A stretch of 56,932 nt of DNA, taken from contig JAAUUT010000018.1 in assembly GCA_012031035.1 (NCBI GenBank), positions 1-56,932 on the forward strand. Direction: 5' to 3'. The notes under the pieces are model-generated. The model made no database searches. It saw only the letters and a list, made by a program, of their open reading frames with translations, and was not told the origin of the DNA. This document shows, in pieces, positions 20,887-28,822 of the stretch (its first letter is position 1; each line of letters opens with the position of its first letter). A program made the position numbers and the translations under genes. This DNA comes from Candidatus Altimarinota bacterium. Its GTDB lineage: Bacteria > Cyanobacteriota > Cyanobacteriia > Cyanobacteriales > Microcystaceae.

Positions 20887-21590
20887 TGAATATTAAATTA
20901 CCAATTATTTTAAGCGCAATTGCAATAATAAGTCTTAGCTGTACCAAAAGTAACGAAGTCTCTCGCCAAACTGAAGTCAATAAGTCAATTTCGCAAAGTG
21001 CAGCGCCAAAGCTGAATGAGAAAAACCCACAACCGTCTCAACAACTTACGGTTACTAACGAGGGGACTACTGCTACCTATGGAAGTGAATCGGCAGGAGA
21101 TACGTTACCCGAACCCGCTAAGAACGAGACAAAAGAGAATCAGAAGGTGCAATTCATTTGCAATGATAGCTTTGATAAGGGAACGGGAGCGCGATTGCCT
21201 ACAACTTTTGCTTGGGCAGAAAGGGGAAAAATCGCGGTTGTGCGCTGGAAAACCGAGGAATTTGCTGGTTATTCTCCCCAGAAACGTTGCGATGAAGTTT
21301 CGCCTCGCTTCCAAGAAGCTTACGATCGCGGAACGCTCAAAATGATTACTAACGGGAAAATAAACGGTCAGCCCGTTATTTGCACTGCGACCGAATATCG
21401 AGGCAAGTGTGAGACGTTATTGATGACTTTGCGATCGACTGATGATTCCATAAAAATTCTCAATTCTTTTAAAGATATCCTTAACGGTCGCGGTGCGGGG
21501 CCCATCTTACATAATTCTGGCTTTCCTCAAGTTTATTACCAAGTTGATATTGAAACGTTCCTGCGTACTGCTCCGGTGGAAGGGGAGTAG
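20886..21590 (+). CDS. COP23-domain lipoprotein
   Basis: A 234-residue paralogue of the preceding protein. The N-terminus carries a lipobox (IISLSC), so the mature protein should be anchored by a lipidated Cys. A Ser/Thr/Asn-rich spacer of about 60 residues precedes the COP23 domain (VQFICNDSFDKGTGARLPTT to YYQVDIETFLRTAPVEGE). The two COP23 domains share the same Cys pattern and the same ending. The TAATG overlap with the upstream gene indicates an operon and a tandem duplication. Confidence 0.85.
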   Translation: MNIKLPIILSAIAIISLSCTKSNEVSRQTEVNKSISQSAAPKLNEKNPQPSQQLTVTNEGTTATYGSESAGDTLPEPAKNETKENQKVQFICNDSFDKGTGARLPTTFAWAERGKIAVVRWKTEEFAGYSPQKRCDEVSPRFQEAYDRGTLKMITNGKINGQPVICTATEYRGKCETLLMTLRSTDDSIKILNSFKDILNGRGAGPILHNSGFPQVYYQVDIETFLRTAPVEGE

Positions 21591-21640
21591 GGGAGTAGGG
21601 GAGACAAGGGAGACAAGGGAGACAAGAGGGACAAGGAAGA
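21582..21640. repeat. Short tandem repeat, GGAGACAAG units
   Basis: Imperfect 9-base units (GGAGACAAG, AGGGACAAG) follow a GGGAGTA doublet at and after the COP23 stop. It is a purine-rich spacer repeat. Similar tracts occur at about 6804-6850 (complement) and 10476-10515. Confidence 0.55.
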
Positions 21641-21645
21641 ATATT

Positions 21646-21673
21646 GTAGAGACGCGATATATCGCGTCTCTAC
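21646..21673. repeat. Perfect palindrome of the GTAGAGACGCG family
   Basis: GTAGAGACGCGATA is followed directly by its exact complement TATCGCGTCTCTAC, a 28-base perfect palindrome. It lies between the COP23 operon and the next protease gene. As RNA it would form a strong hairpin and could end or attenuate transcription. It is one of several related copies in the window. Confidence 0.75.
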
Positions 21674-21712
21674 CGAACTTTTAACATTCATAATTGATAA
21701 TTCATCATTTTT

Positions 21713-24499
21713 ATGAAATCTAATCGCTTATTTATTGCTTATTTAAGCTGTTTGCTGCTATTTCCAACGATTGGCGCTTGTTCGTCTATTGCACTCGACA
21801 AGAATAATACAGCTAATTTAGCGACGACAGCTAGCCAACTTTCTTCAGAACAACTCAAACAACTTGCTAGTAAAATTACTGTTAAAGTTTTGGTCGATGA
21901 AAATCAAGGATCGGGGATTTTAATCGCCAAAGACGGGCAAACTTACACCGTCGTTACAAATAAACACGTTATCGATCGCGGTCAACCCTATCGCATCCAA
22001 ACCCCTGACGGAAAGATTCATCAAGCTACCCTCAAGCAGCGAGATAATTCACTTGCCCGGCAAGATATTGCATTCCTACAATTTAAAACCGACCAAAATT
22101 ATATCGTTGCAACGTTGGGCGATTCTAAAACTCTCTCTAACGAGCAAGCTGTATTTGCGGCTGGTTTTCCTTTTGAGAGCGATCGCTTAGCGTTTAATAG
22201 CGGCAAAATCTCTGCGATCGCAGTTAAACCGCTCGTTGGCGGCTATCAAATCGGCTTTAGCAGCGAAACAAAACAAGGAATGAGTGGAGGAGCCTTACTC
22301 GACGAGCAAGGCAAGCTAATTGGGATCTTAGGACAGAGTGCAACGGCAATTTTAAACGATTCCTATACCTATCAAGACGGCTCTCGTCCTAACGAGCAAA
22401 CCATCCAACAAATGCGTCAAAGTAGTTTTGCCATTCCCGTTGCGATTTTAGCTAGCATAACTCCGCAAGAAACTGTTGTTGCTACTAATCCTAAATATAC
22501 GGTAATTCCGGCTACAGTAGACGAAATCGCTCAAAAAGTAACTCTTTTAATCACTTCGCGTCAAAATGGCAATGGTTCGGGCGTTATCGTTGCTCGACAA
22601 GGACAAACTTATTATGTATTAACGGCTGCTCACGTAATCGCCAACCCAGACCAATACGAAATCGTCACTCCCGATGGCAAGAAATATCAATTGGATGCAG
22701 CAGCAGCAAAAAAGTTTGAGGGGATAGATTTGGTCTTATTACCTTTTACCAGTTCGGAAACTTATCAAATTGCTACCCTAGCCGATTACTATATTGGTTT
22801 AGAAGATAAACCATTGGTATTTCTATCGGGATTTCCTGGGGCAACATCAGGCACGATGAATAATCCAAGGCGAACTTTGACGGCGGGAACTACCTTCAGT
22901 CAAGCGGTTACGATGGTTGCCGCGCAGAATACTTTTTCTTTGGCGAATGGTTATGAAATGGTCTACAGTAACCTTTCAGAACCTGGAATGAGTGGAGGGC
23001 CAGTATTTGACCATCTCGGACGGGTTATTGGCATTAATACGGCATTTGAGGCGGGGATAGAAATCGATCGCGAAGGTCAGACGGTGGAAGTCAATCTCGG
23101 TCGCGGTTTGGGCATACCGATTCGCACGTTTTTAGGGTTAAGTAGTAAAGCTAATCTAGATTCTAAACTCTTAAAAGTAGAAACTAACGCGCCTCCTACG
23201 CTTAATGCTACAGAAGTGGCAGCAATTCAAGAAAATATGTTGCCCGAACGAGAACCCGCACAAGATGCTAGCGAGTTCGAGTGGTTGAACTGGGGGAACC
23301 AATTGTGGCGTTTGAGAAAGTATCCAGAAGCGATCGCAGCTTTCGATAAAGCCATTCAACTCAAACCCGATTTCTATCAAGCTTACTATGCTAAAGGGAC
23401 AGCCCTCGACGCACAAAATAAATATTTAGAAGCAGCGGCGGCATACGAACAAGCGACCAAGATTCAACCGAGTTTCTATGAAGCTTGGCGCGATCGCGCG
23501 ATGGTACTCGACTATGCTAAGAAATCTTCAGAAGCGCTAGCATCTATCGATAAAGCTCTTCAATTGCAACCTCAAGATTTTGTCCTCTTCTTTAGGCGCG
23601 GTCAAATCCTCAATAGCTTAGAACGTTACAAAGAAGCAAAAGAGGCTTTTACACAAGCAATTTCCCTTAAACCGAGCTTTTTTGCTTATACTTTACGAGC
23701 GTTGTCTAATGCTAATTTGCGAGATTATCAAGCGGCAATCTCAGATTATAGCCGAGCGATCCAACTGCAACCCAACGATTATTTTAGCTATAGCGGACGC
23801 GGAAGCGTTTACGCACTACTAGGAAAACATCAAGAAGCACTCGCAGATCTCAACAAAGCGCTCGCTATGTTTCCAAAATCTAATCAGTACAAATTCACCG
23901 CTTATCTTGGTAGGGCAACAACTCATTTAGCGATGGGAGACGCACAAGCCGCGATCGCCGATTATACTGCTATTATTGACGGAAAAGCGCCTGAAAACCT
24001 TATTTCCCAAGCCTATTTAGGACGAGCGACAATCTACACGCAATTACAAGACTTTAATAAAGCGATCGCCGATTGTACTCAATTACTCGAAATTCAGCCA
24101 GATAATGAAGTTGTTTACTTCAATCGCGGAGGATTCCGCGCCCAAGCACAAGATTTTCAGGGAGCGTTAGAAGATTTTAATAAAGCGATTGACCTTCAAA
24201 ACGATTATGCCGATGCTTACCGATATCGCGCCACCGTCCGCGCTAACCTCAACGACGCACCAGGAATGATGGCTGATTCTAAAGTTGCGCTCGAACTCTA
24301 CACTAAAAAAATTGCCAAGGAACCGAAAAACGTCGAACTTTATATCAATCGAGCAATTACCTATATAGGAATTGGCGATCGACAAACCGCACTACAAGAC
24401 GTACAAAAAGCCGAACAACTACTTCAAGAGCAAGGAATTACCAGTGGCGTTGGCTATGAGTTAGTGCAAAAGATGAAAAATGTTCTGCAAAGTTTATAG
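21713..24499 (+). CDS. Lipoprotein with two trypsin-like domains and TPR array
   Basis: A 928-residue exported protein with a lipobox near residue 23 (PTIGAC). Domain one (residues ~45-250) has His in VVTNKHVI, Asp in RQDIAFLQF and Ser in KQGMSGGAL. Domain two (~265-490) has His in YVLTAAHVI, Asp in EGIDLVLLPF and Ser in EPGMSGGPV. Both triads look complete. A linker with FEWLNWGNQLWRLRKYPEA is shared with copies A and B and leads into about ten TPRs. The second domain and TPR part are collinear with copies A/B, so the first domain looks like an added duplicate. The reading frame is unbroken. Confidence 0.88.
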   Translation: MKSNRLFIAYLSCLLLFPTIGACSSIALDKNNTANLATTASQLSSEQLKQLASKITVKVLVDENQGSGILIAKDGQTYTVVTNKHVIDRGQPYRIQTPDGKIHQATLKQRDNSLARQDIAFLQFKTDQNYIVATLGDSKTLSNEQAVFAAGFPFESDRLAFNSGKISAIAVKPLVGGYQIGFSSETKQGMSGGALLDEQGKLIGILGQSATAILNDSYTYQDGSRPNEQTIQQMRQSSFAIPVAILASITPQETVVATNPKYTVIPATVDEIAQKVTLLITSRQNGNGSGVIVARQGQTYYVLTAAHVIANPDQYEIVTPDGKKYQLDAAAAKKFEGIDLVLLPFTSSETYQIATLADYYIGLEDKPLVFLSGFPGATSGTMNNPRRTLTAGTTFSQAVTMVAAQNTFSLANGYEMVYSNLSEPGMSGGPVFDHLGRVIGINTAFEAGIEIDREGQTVEVNLGRGLGIPIRTFLGLSSKANLDSKLLKVETNAPPTLNATEVAAIQENMLPEREPAQDASEFEWLNWGNQLWRLRKYPEAIAAFDKAIQLKPDFYQAYYAKGTALDAQNKYLEAAAAYEQATKIQPSFYEAWRDRAMVLDYAKKSSEALASIDKALQLQPQDFVLFFRRGQILNSLERYKEAKEAFTQAISLKPSFFAYTLRALSNANLRDYQAAISDYSRAIQLQPNDYFSYSGRGSVYALLGKHQEALADLNKALAMFPKSNQYKFTAYLGRATTHLAMGDAQAAIADYTAIIDGKAPENLISQAYLGRATIYTQLQDFNKAIADCTQLLEIQPDNEVVYFNRGGFRAQAQDFQGALEDFNKAIDLQNDYADAYRYRATVRANLNDAPGMMADSKVALELYTKKIAKEPKNVELYINRAITYIGIGDRQTALQDVQKAEQLLQEQGITSGVGYELVQKMKNVLQSL

Positions 24500-24554
24500 T
24501 TTGAGCAAAGAAGTGTGGAAAGACAAGAAATTATGAATTCATAATTTTTCTATA

Positions 24555-25061
24555 ATGTCAAAAAATCGTTTTTCTTTAATTTTTATTAGTAGTATTTTTT
24601 GGTTATTTCCCTACTTGTTTTGGGGGACAATTCTCCCTTTGCGATCGCTTCATATTCAACCTTATGAAAATTTCTCCAAACCTTTAACAAAACCTAACAT
24701 TCAATTCATTCAAACGATTAATAACCAGATTATTCTAAACGAACAATTACAGAAAGAATTATCGGTTGCGATCGCACGCGCTCAAATAGAACTCGAACAA
24801 CTGGCTAATCGATTTACTCTTAATTTTGTAGAAGAGATTGGTATGGTTTATTTTCACAAAGGACAAAGTAACTGGAGTATAAAATTTACGTTTGGGGGAA
24901 TAGTTTTACAAACTTCAGAAGAGATTCTCGTATCTACCGAGCAACTTTTTGCACTCAAAGCCAATTTTGCTAACACAAAACTAATTAAAATTAAAGAAAA
25001 AAAATATAAAACTACAGGACAGATGAGGCAACTTGGGCCCATCTTACACGAACGTTTGTAG
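24555..25061 (+). CDS. Hypothetical membrane-anchored protein
   Basis: This 168-residue protein is not recognised. Residues 7-29 form one hydrophobic segment (FSLIFISSIFWLFPYLFWG) suited to a signal anchor. The rest is soluble, with a helical stretch (residues ~70-95, rich in Glu, Gln and Ala) and a basic C-terminus. It follows the double protease gene by 55 bases on the same strand and may share its transcript. No catalytic motif is visible. Confidence 0.6.
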   Translation: MSKNRFSLIFISSIFWLFPYLFWGTILPLRSLHIQPYENFSKPLTKPNIQFIQTINNQIILNEQLQKELSVAIARAQIELEQLANRFTLNFVEEIGMVYFHKGQSNWSIKFTFGGIVLQTSEEILVSTEQLFALKANFANTKLIKIKEKKYKTTGQMRQLGPILHERL

Positions 25062-25233
25062 GTAGAAGAAGATGTTTATAATTGACAATTCAATAGACCG
25101 TATTTTTACGTAGATATTCTTGGGCGAGCGATAGAAAAACCGTAATTTTCACGATGGTTTTGCTGAATCAAATTCGTATATTTGTGGATAGATAGATTTT
25201 GAACCCAACTATATATCCAGTCAGCGCCCAATC

Positions 25234-26220
25234 ATGGACAAAAATTTAACCCATCCTGAGATCGCTACAAATTTGAGTAACGCTGCGTTTACACTCGCTC
25301 AAACTAATAATTTTTTGTTCTTGGGATATAGCAAGGCTGAAGCAGGAGATTATCAAGGGGCGATCGCCGATTACAATCAAGCCATAGCAGTCGATCCTAT
25401 TTGTATCGATGCTTATCTCAAACGAGCTAACGCTTATCTAGAATTGGAAGAATATCAAGCCGCGATCGCCGATACTAGTCTCATTATGCAACTCGATAGC
25501 AATAATGCTGATGCTTACTTTTTGCGTGGCATAGCTTATATGCAAGGGTTTTCTGAGGCTGCGGACACCGAAGATTGTGAGCAAGCACTCGAAGATTGCG
25601 ATCGCGCCTTTTCACTCGATCCTGACTTTGCCCATGAAGCTGAACCCTATTTGATGCGGGGTTGGATTTATTTTTTGTTAGAAAAACCCGAACAAGCGCT
25701 TGCCGATTTCAATCGCGCGATCGCGCTTGACTCTACTTTATCTGATGAAATTGAACCTTATTTCATGCGAGCTACAGTTTATTATGTGTTGGGAGAATAT
25801 GAGAAAGCCTTAAATGATTACGCGCACATTATTAAAATTACGCCCGATTATGCTGATGTTTATGTAAATCGTGCCGATATTTACTACTATCTGGGCGACT
25901 ATCAGAATGCGCTGACTAACTGTATGCTAGCGCTTCTTCTCGAACCCGATAATGCAGAACTCTACTTTATGCGAGGTAATATTTTCTACGATTTAGAAAA
26001 TGATTGGCAAGCATTAATAGACTACAAACGAGCAATCGATATTGCACCTGACTATGCTGATGCTTATTTCAATCAAGGTATAATTTATTCGTATCTTAAC
26101 GAATCTCGCCAAGCAATTAACAATTTTCAACAAGCCGCAGATCTCTATCAATCTCAAGGAAAATATGACGAAGCATTAGAGGCGAGCGCTAAGATAAAAG
26201 ATTGTAAAAAAATTAATTGA
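25234..26220 (+). CDS. TPR protein
   Basis: This 328-residue protein consists of about eight TPRs from residue 25 to near the end, for example GDYQGAIADYNQAIAVDPICIDAYL. It has no evident signal peptide and no protease domain, so it is probably cytoplasmic, unlike the TPR proteins upstream. TPR arrays bind partner proteins; no partner can be named. It is the last + strand gene before a convergent GNAT gene, with a palindromic hairpin in the gap. Confidence 0.8.
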   Translation: MDKNLTHPEIATNLSNAAFTLAQTNNFLFLGYSKAEAGDYQGAIADYNQAIAVDPICIDAYLKRANAYLELEEYQAAIADTSLIMQLDSNNADAYFLRGIAYMQGFSEAADTEDCEQALEDCDRAFSLDPDFAHEAEPYLMRGWIYFLLEKPEQALADFNRAIALDSTLSDEIEPYFMRATVYYVLGEYEKALNDYAHIIKITPDYADVYVNRADIYYYLGDYQNALTNCMLALLLEPDNAELYFMRGNIFYDLENDWQALIDYKRAIDIAPDYADAYFNQGIIYSYLNESRQAINNFQQAADLYQSQGKYDEALEASAKIKDCKKIN

Positions 26221-26269
26221 ATGGGAATTGGCGAGTGAGATACGGGACATCGGGAAACAAAGAATAACG

Positions 26270-26295
26270 TACAGACGCGAAATTTTGCGTCTGTA
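26270..26295. terminator. Hairpin between convergent genes (TACAGACGC palindrome)
   Basis: TACAGACGC and GCGTCTGTA are inverted around GAAATTTT. It lies in the gap between the TPR gene and the convergent GNAT gene and could stop transcription from both sides. Its arms resemble the GTAGAGACGCG repeat family. Confidence 0.5.
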
Positions 26296-26312
26296 ATAAA
26301 TTTTCCATTCAT

Positions 26313-26813
26313 CTATCGTTTTGCCAATCGAGAAATTGCGTCTTCCGTAACTCGACAAATACGCCATTCTTCCATTATGGAAGCACCAATACTTTTATAA
26401 AAATCGATTGCCGGATTATTCCAATCCAAAACGCTCCATTCTAATCGTCCCGCACCGCGATCGCGAGCTAACTGTGCGATATAAATTAACATGGCTTTGG
26501 CGATTCCGCGACGACGATATTCTTGAAGAACGAATAAATCTTCGAGATAAATTCCTGGTTTAGTTAAAAATGTGGAGTAATTAGAGAAAAACAAAGCAAA
26601 TCCTACTGTATTTTGCTCCCATTGGGCTACAATCGCTTCAACACAAGGGCGATCGCCAAATAAATGATCTCCTAATGCTTCAGCACTACCCGCGACGAGG
26701 TGTGAAAGTTTTTCGTATTCTGCCAAAGCACAAATTAAGCCAAAAATTGCGGGGATATCGGAGGGAGTTGCCGAACGAACGGTTAACATGTCAACGATTT
26801 TTTGATGAAACAA
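26313..26813 (-). CDS. GNAT family N-acetyltransferase
   Basis: This 166-residue acetyl-CoA-dependent N-acetyltransferase resembles the spermidine/spermine (SSAT-like) branch. IRxATPSDIPAIFGLICALAEYEKL-type N-terminus is visible, then YLEDLFVLQEYRRRGIAKAML (acetyl-CoA-binding motif A near residue 100), then LEWSVLDWNNPAIDFYKSIGA (motif B). The more likely start is the internal ATG at 26789 (MLTVRSATPSD), which matches the family. The substrate is uncertain and may be a polyamine or amino acid. Confidence 0.85.
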   Translation of the reverse strand: MFHQKIVDMLTVRSATPSDIPAIFGLICALAEYEKLSHLVAGSAEALGDHLFGDRPCVEAIVAQWEQNTVGFALFFSNYSTFLTKPGIYLEDLFVLQEYRRRGIAKAMLIYIAQLARDRGAGRLEWSVLDWNNPAIDFYKSIGASIMEEWRICRVTEDAISRLAKR

Positions 26814-26874
26814 GTTTTTCCAGGTTTAGACTTGCATGAGATCGTTCCATAATAGCGATTTTTAATGACAGATT

Positions 26875-27030
26875 CTAACCCTTGAAGTTTTTTTCGGACG
26901 GCTCGAAATACCAATCTCTCGAAATCTCGCCTTCATGAAGCAATTCGAGAAAATCTTGGGCACATATTTCATAAATCAAAGAATCGGTGAGGAAACGAAA
27001 CGTTACGAGAAAAAGTTCGTCATTAGACAC
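26875..27030 (-). CDS. Possible small protein downstream of the sigma factor gene
   Basis: A 51-codon frame starts with GTG at 27030 and encodes VSNDELFLVTFRFLTDSLIY, continuing to DWYFEPSEKNFKG. The composition is that of a normal acidic soluble protein, and the frame fills most of an otherwise empty gap. An AAGGAGG lies at 27046-27052, but 15 bases from the GTG, which is long. It sits between the sigma gene and the GNAT gene, all on the minus strand. I do not recognise the family. Confidence 0.4.
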   Translation of the reverse strand: MSNDELFLVTFRFLTDSLIYEICAQDFLELLHEGEISRDWYFEPSEKNFKG

Positions 27031-27125
27031 AGCAAGATTTGAAATCCTCCTTAAAGTTTATCGACGCGAAAAAGGATTTTGATTTAGCTTGCGCTATTGG
27101 TTGTTTAGCTCAAATAAAGGAAGAA

Positions 27126-28253
27126 CTAATTCAACCAACCTTTGAGACGACGAGCGACTTGAGGACGGCGCAACTTCCGCATAGCTTTACTTTGAATCTG
27201 GCGCACCCGTTCGCGCGATAGATTGAACATCCCGCCAACTTCTTCAAGGGTATAAGGTTGGCTGGTGGATAAGCCATAACGCAGGGAGATAACATCTTTC
27301 TCTCGTTCGGTCAGCACGTCGCTTAACACCTCAGAGATTTCATTGCGCAACATCGCTTCGCTCATTTTTTCTTCGGGAAGTTGCAAGTCGCTATCTTCGA
27401 GCAAATCGACTAACTCGGTATCTTCTCCTTTCCCCACTCGATGATTGAGTGAAAGCGATTGTCGTCTCAGTTGTAGGAGTTGACGCAGTTGGTTGCGACT
27501 GATGTCGAGTTCTTGAGCGAGTTCGTCTTCGTTGGGGTTGCGTTGCAGGTTTTGCTTGAGGATACGTTGGGCTTTTTTCAGTTTGTTAAGTTTTTCAACG
27601 ATGTGAATGGGAAGGCGAATGGTTCTTGCATCGTTAGCGATGGTGCGAGTAATTGCTTGACGAATCCACCAATAGGCGTAAGTAGAAAACTTATAACCTT
27701 TGTTGGGATCGAACTTTTCAGTCGCTCGATTTAATCCGATCGCGCCTTCTTGAATTAAATCCAGGAAAGGAACGCCTCGATTGAGGTAGCGTTTGGCAAT
27801 AGAAACAACTAAACGAAGATTCGAGCGAATCATTTTGCGTTTGGCGGAACGTCCGCGATAAAGGCGATTTTCTAGCTGGCGTTCGTTTGCTAATCCTAAC
27901 GCCTGCGCCATTTCTAGTTTCGTTGGCGGACGCTTGAGGGTTTCTTGTAGTTGTCTGCGAGTTTCTTCTGCATCTACTAGGAATTTTACGCTAAATGCCA
28001 ACTCCACTTCTTCTTCGGGTTTGAGTAAGGGATAGCGTGCCATTTCTTTGAAAAAAGCACCAACTGTATCATCTGCATTCGTTTTGGTATACCCCGTTGG
28101 CGGACGCGCGATCGTGATACTTAGATCGTCTGAAAACTCAATCTCGATTGACGGTAGATCGTTCTCGCTGTTATCGGTTTCAAGATTATCTAATTTGTCT
28201 ATATTGGCTGTCAAGTTTAAGTTATCGTCTTGTGTCAATTTTGAGATGTTCAT
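27126..28253 (-). CDS. Group 2 RpoD-like RNA polymerase sigma factor
   Basis: This 375-residue sigma-70 factor has all DNA- and core-binding regions. Region 1.2 is DDTVGAFFKEMARYPLL (~62). Region 2 runs from NLRLVVSIAKRYLNRGVPFLD to KFSTYAYWWIRQAITRTIAND (~145-210). Region 3 follows, and region 4.2 is YTLEEVGGMFNLSRERVRQI (~335-355). The short variable N-terminus marks it as a non-primary (group 2) factor of cyanobacteria rather than the principal SigA. I cannot assign the letter (B to E) with certainty. Such factors adjust transcription to nutrient, light or stress conditions. Confidence 0.93.
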   Translation of the reverse strand: MNISKLTQDDNLNLTANIDKLDNLETDNSENDLPSIEIEFSDDLSITIARPPTGYTKTNADDTVGAFFKEMARYPLLKPEEEVELAFSVKFLVDAEETRRQLQETLKRPPTKLEMAQALGLANERQLENRLYRGRSAKRKMIRSNLRLVVSIAKRYLNRGVPFLDLIQEGAIGLNRATEKFDPNKGYKFSTYAYWWIRQAITRTIANDARTIRLPIHIVEKLNKLKKAQRILKQNLQRNPNEDELAQELDISRNQLRQLLQLRRQSLSLNHRVGKGEDTELVDLLEDSDLQLPEEKMSEAMLRNEISEVLSDVLTEREKDVISLRYGLSTSQPYTLEEVGGMFNLSRERVRQIQSKAMRKLRRPQVARRLKGWLN

Positions 28254-28822
28254 AAGCTAATAGTTGATTATTTGATAAAAAAAATTAAACTAGGTTTGAG
28301 AAATTTGTTTTTCTTAATGGACAGATTTTGACATTTTATTCAATTTTATGCAAATACTTAATTTTTTCTTAACATCTAGATAGTTCTTGTCAACAAGGTT
28401 AGCAGAATAGTTAAAAAGTTTTGTTTATATAATTACAAAATGACAATTTGTTTTAATTTTTCTAAGCTACAATAGAAAGCTGAAGCGATTTTTGAAAGCC
28501 CAAATCAACAACTGCAATTTATATAGACTGCCATGAGTCCCTTGTCAGAGCGCTTTAGTAAATACTTTTTTAAAATTTGGGTTGCTTTAGAGAAAAGATA
28601 GCGTTCGACGTGAAGTTATAGGGACTTAACTTCGTTTCAAGAATGAAAAATTGATGGAAAGATCTGCATACACTTTAACGGATCGTACAAAAATTGGCTA
28701 GTTAAGAAAAAGTTCTTAATATCTTGCTTGGTCTATTTAAAAAAATTGCAGGAAATCAGACAAGCTGTTAGGATTGACGCTATTAGCTGTAAGCTAGAAC
28801 AGATAACATCGATCGCTTCTTT
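28254..28822. other. Gene-free spacer between divergent sigma factor gene and priA
   Basis: These 569 bases are AT-rich and hold no convincing reading frame. They must contain the promoters of both divergent genes. A GAAGTTA/TAACTTC hairpin lies at 28612-28633. I could not assign a promoter or a small RNA with confidence. Confidence 0.5.

Noticed and set aside
27039..27221. A 60-codon plus-strand frame over the end of the sigma factor gene
   Set aside because: Most of it is antisense to the conserved region 4 of the sigma factor, so it is a shadow.
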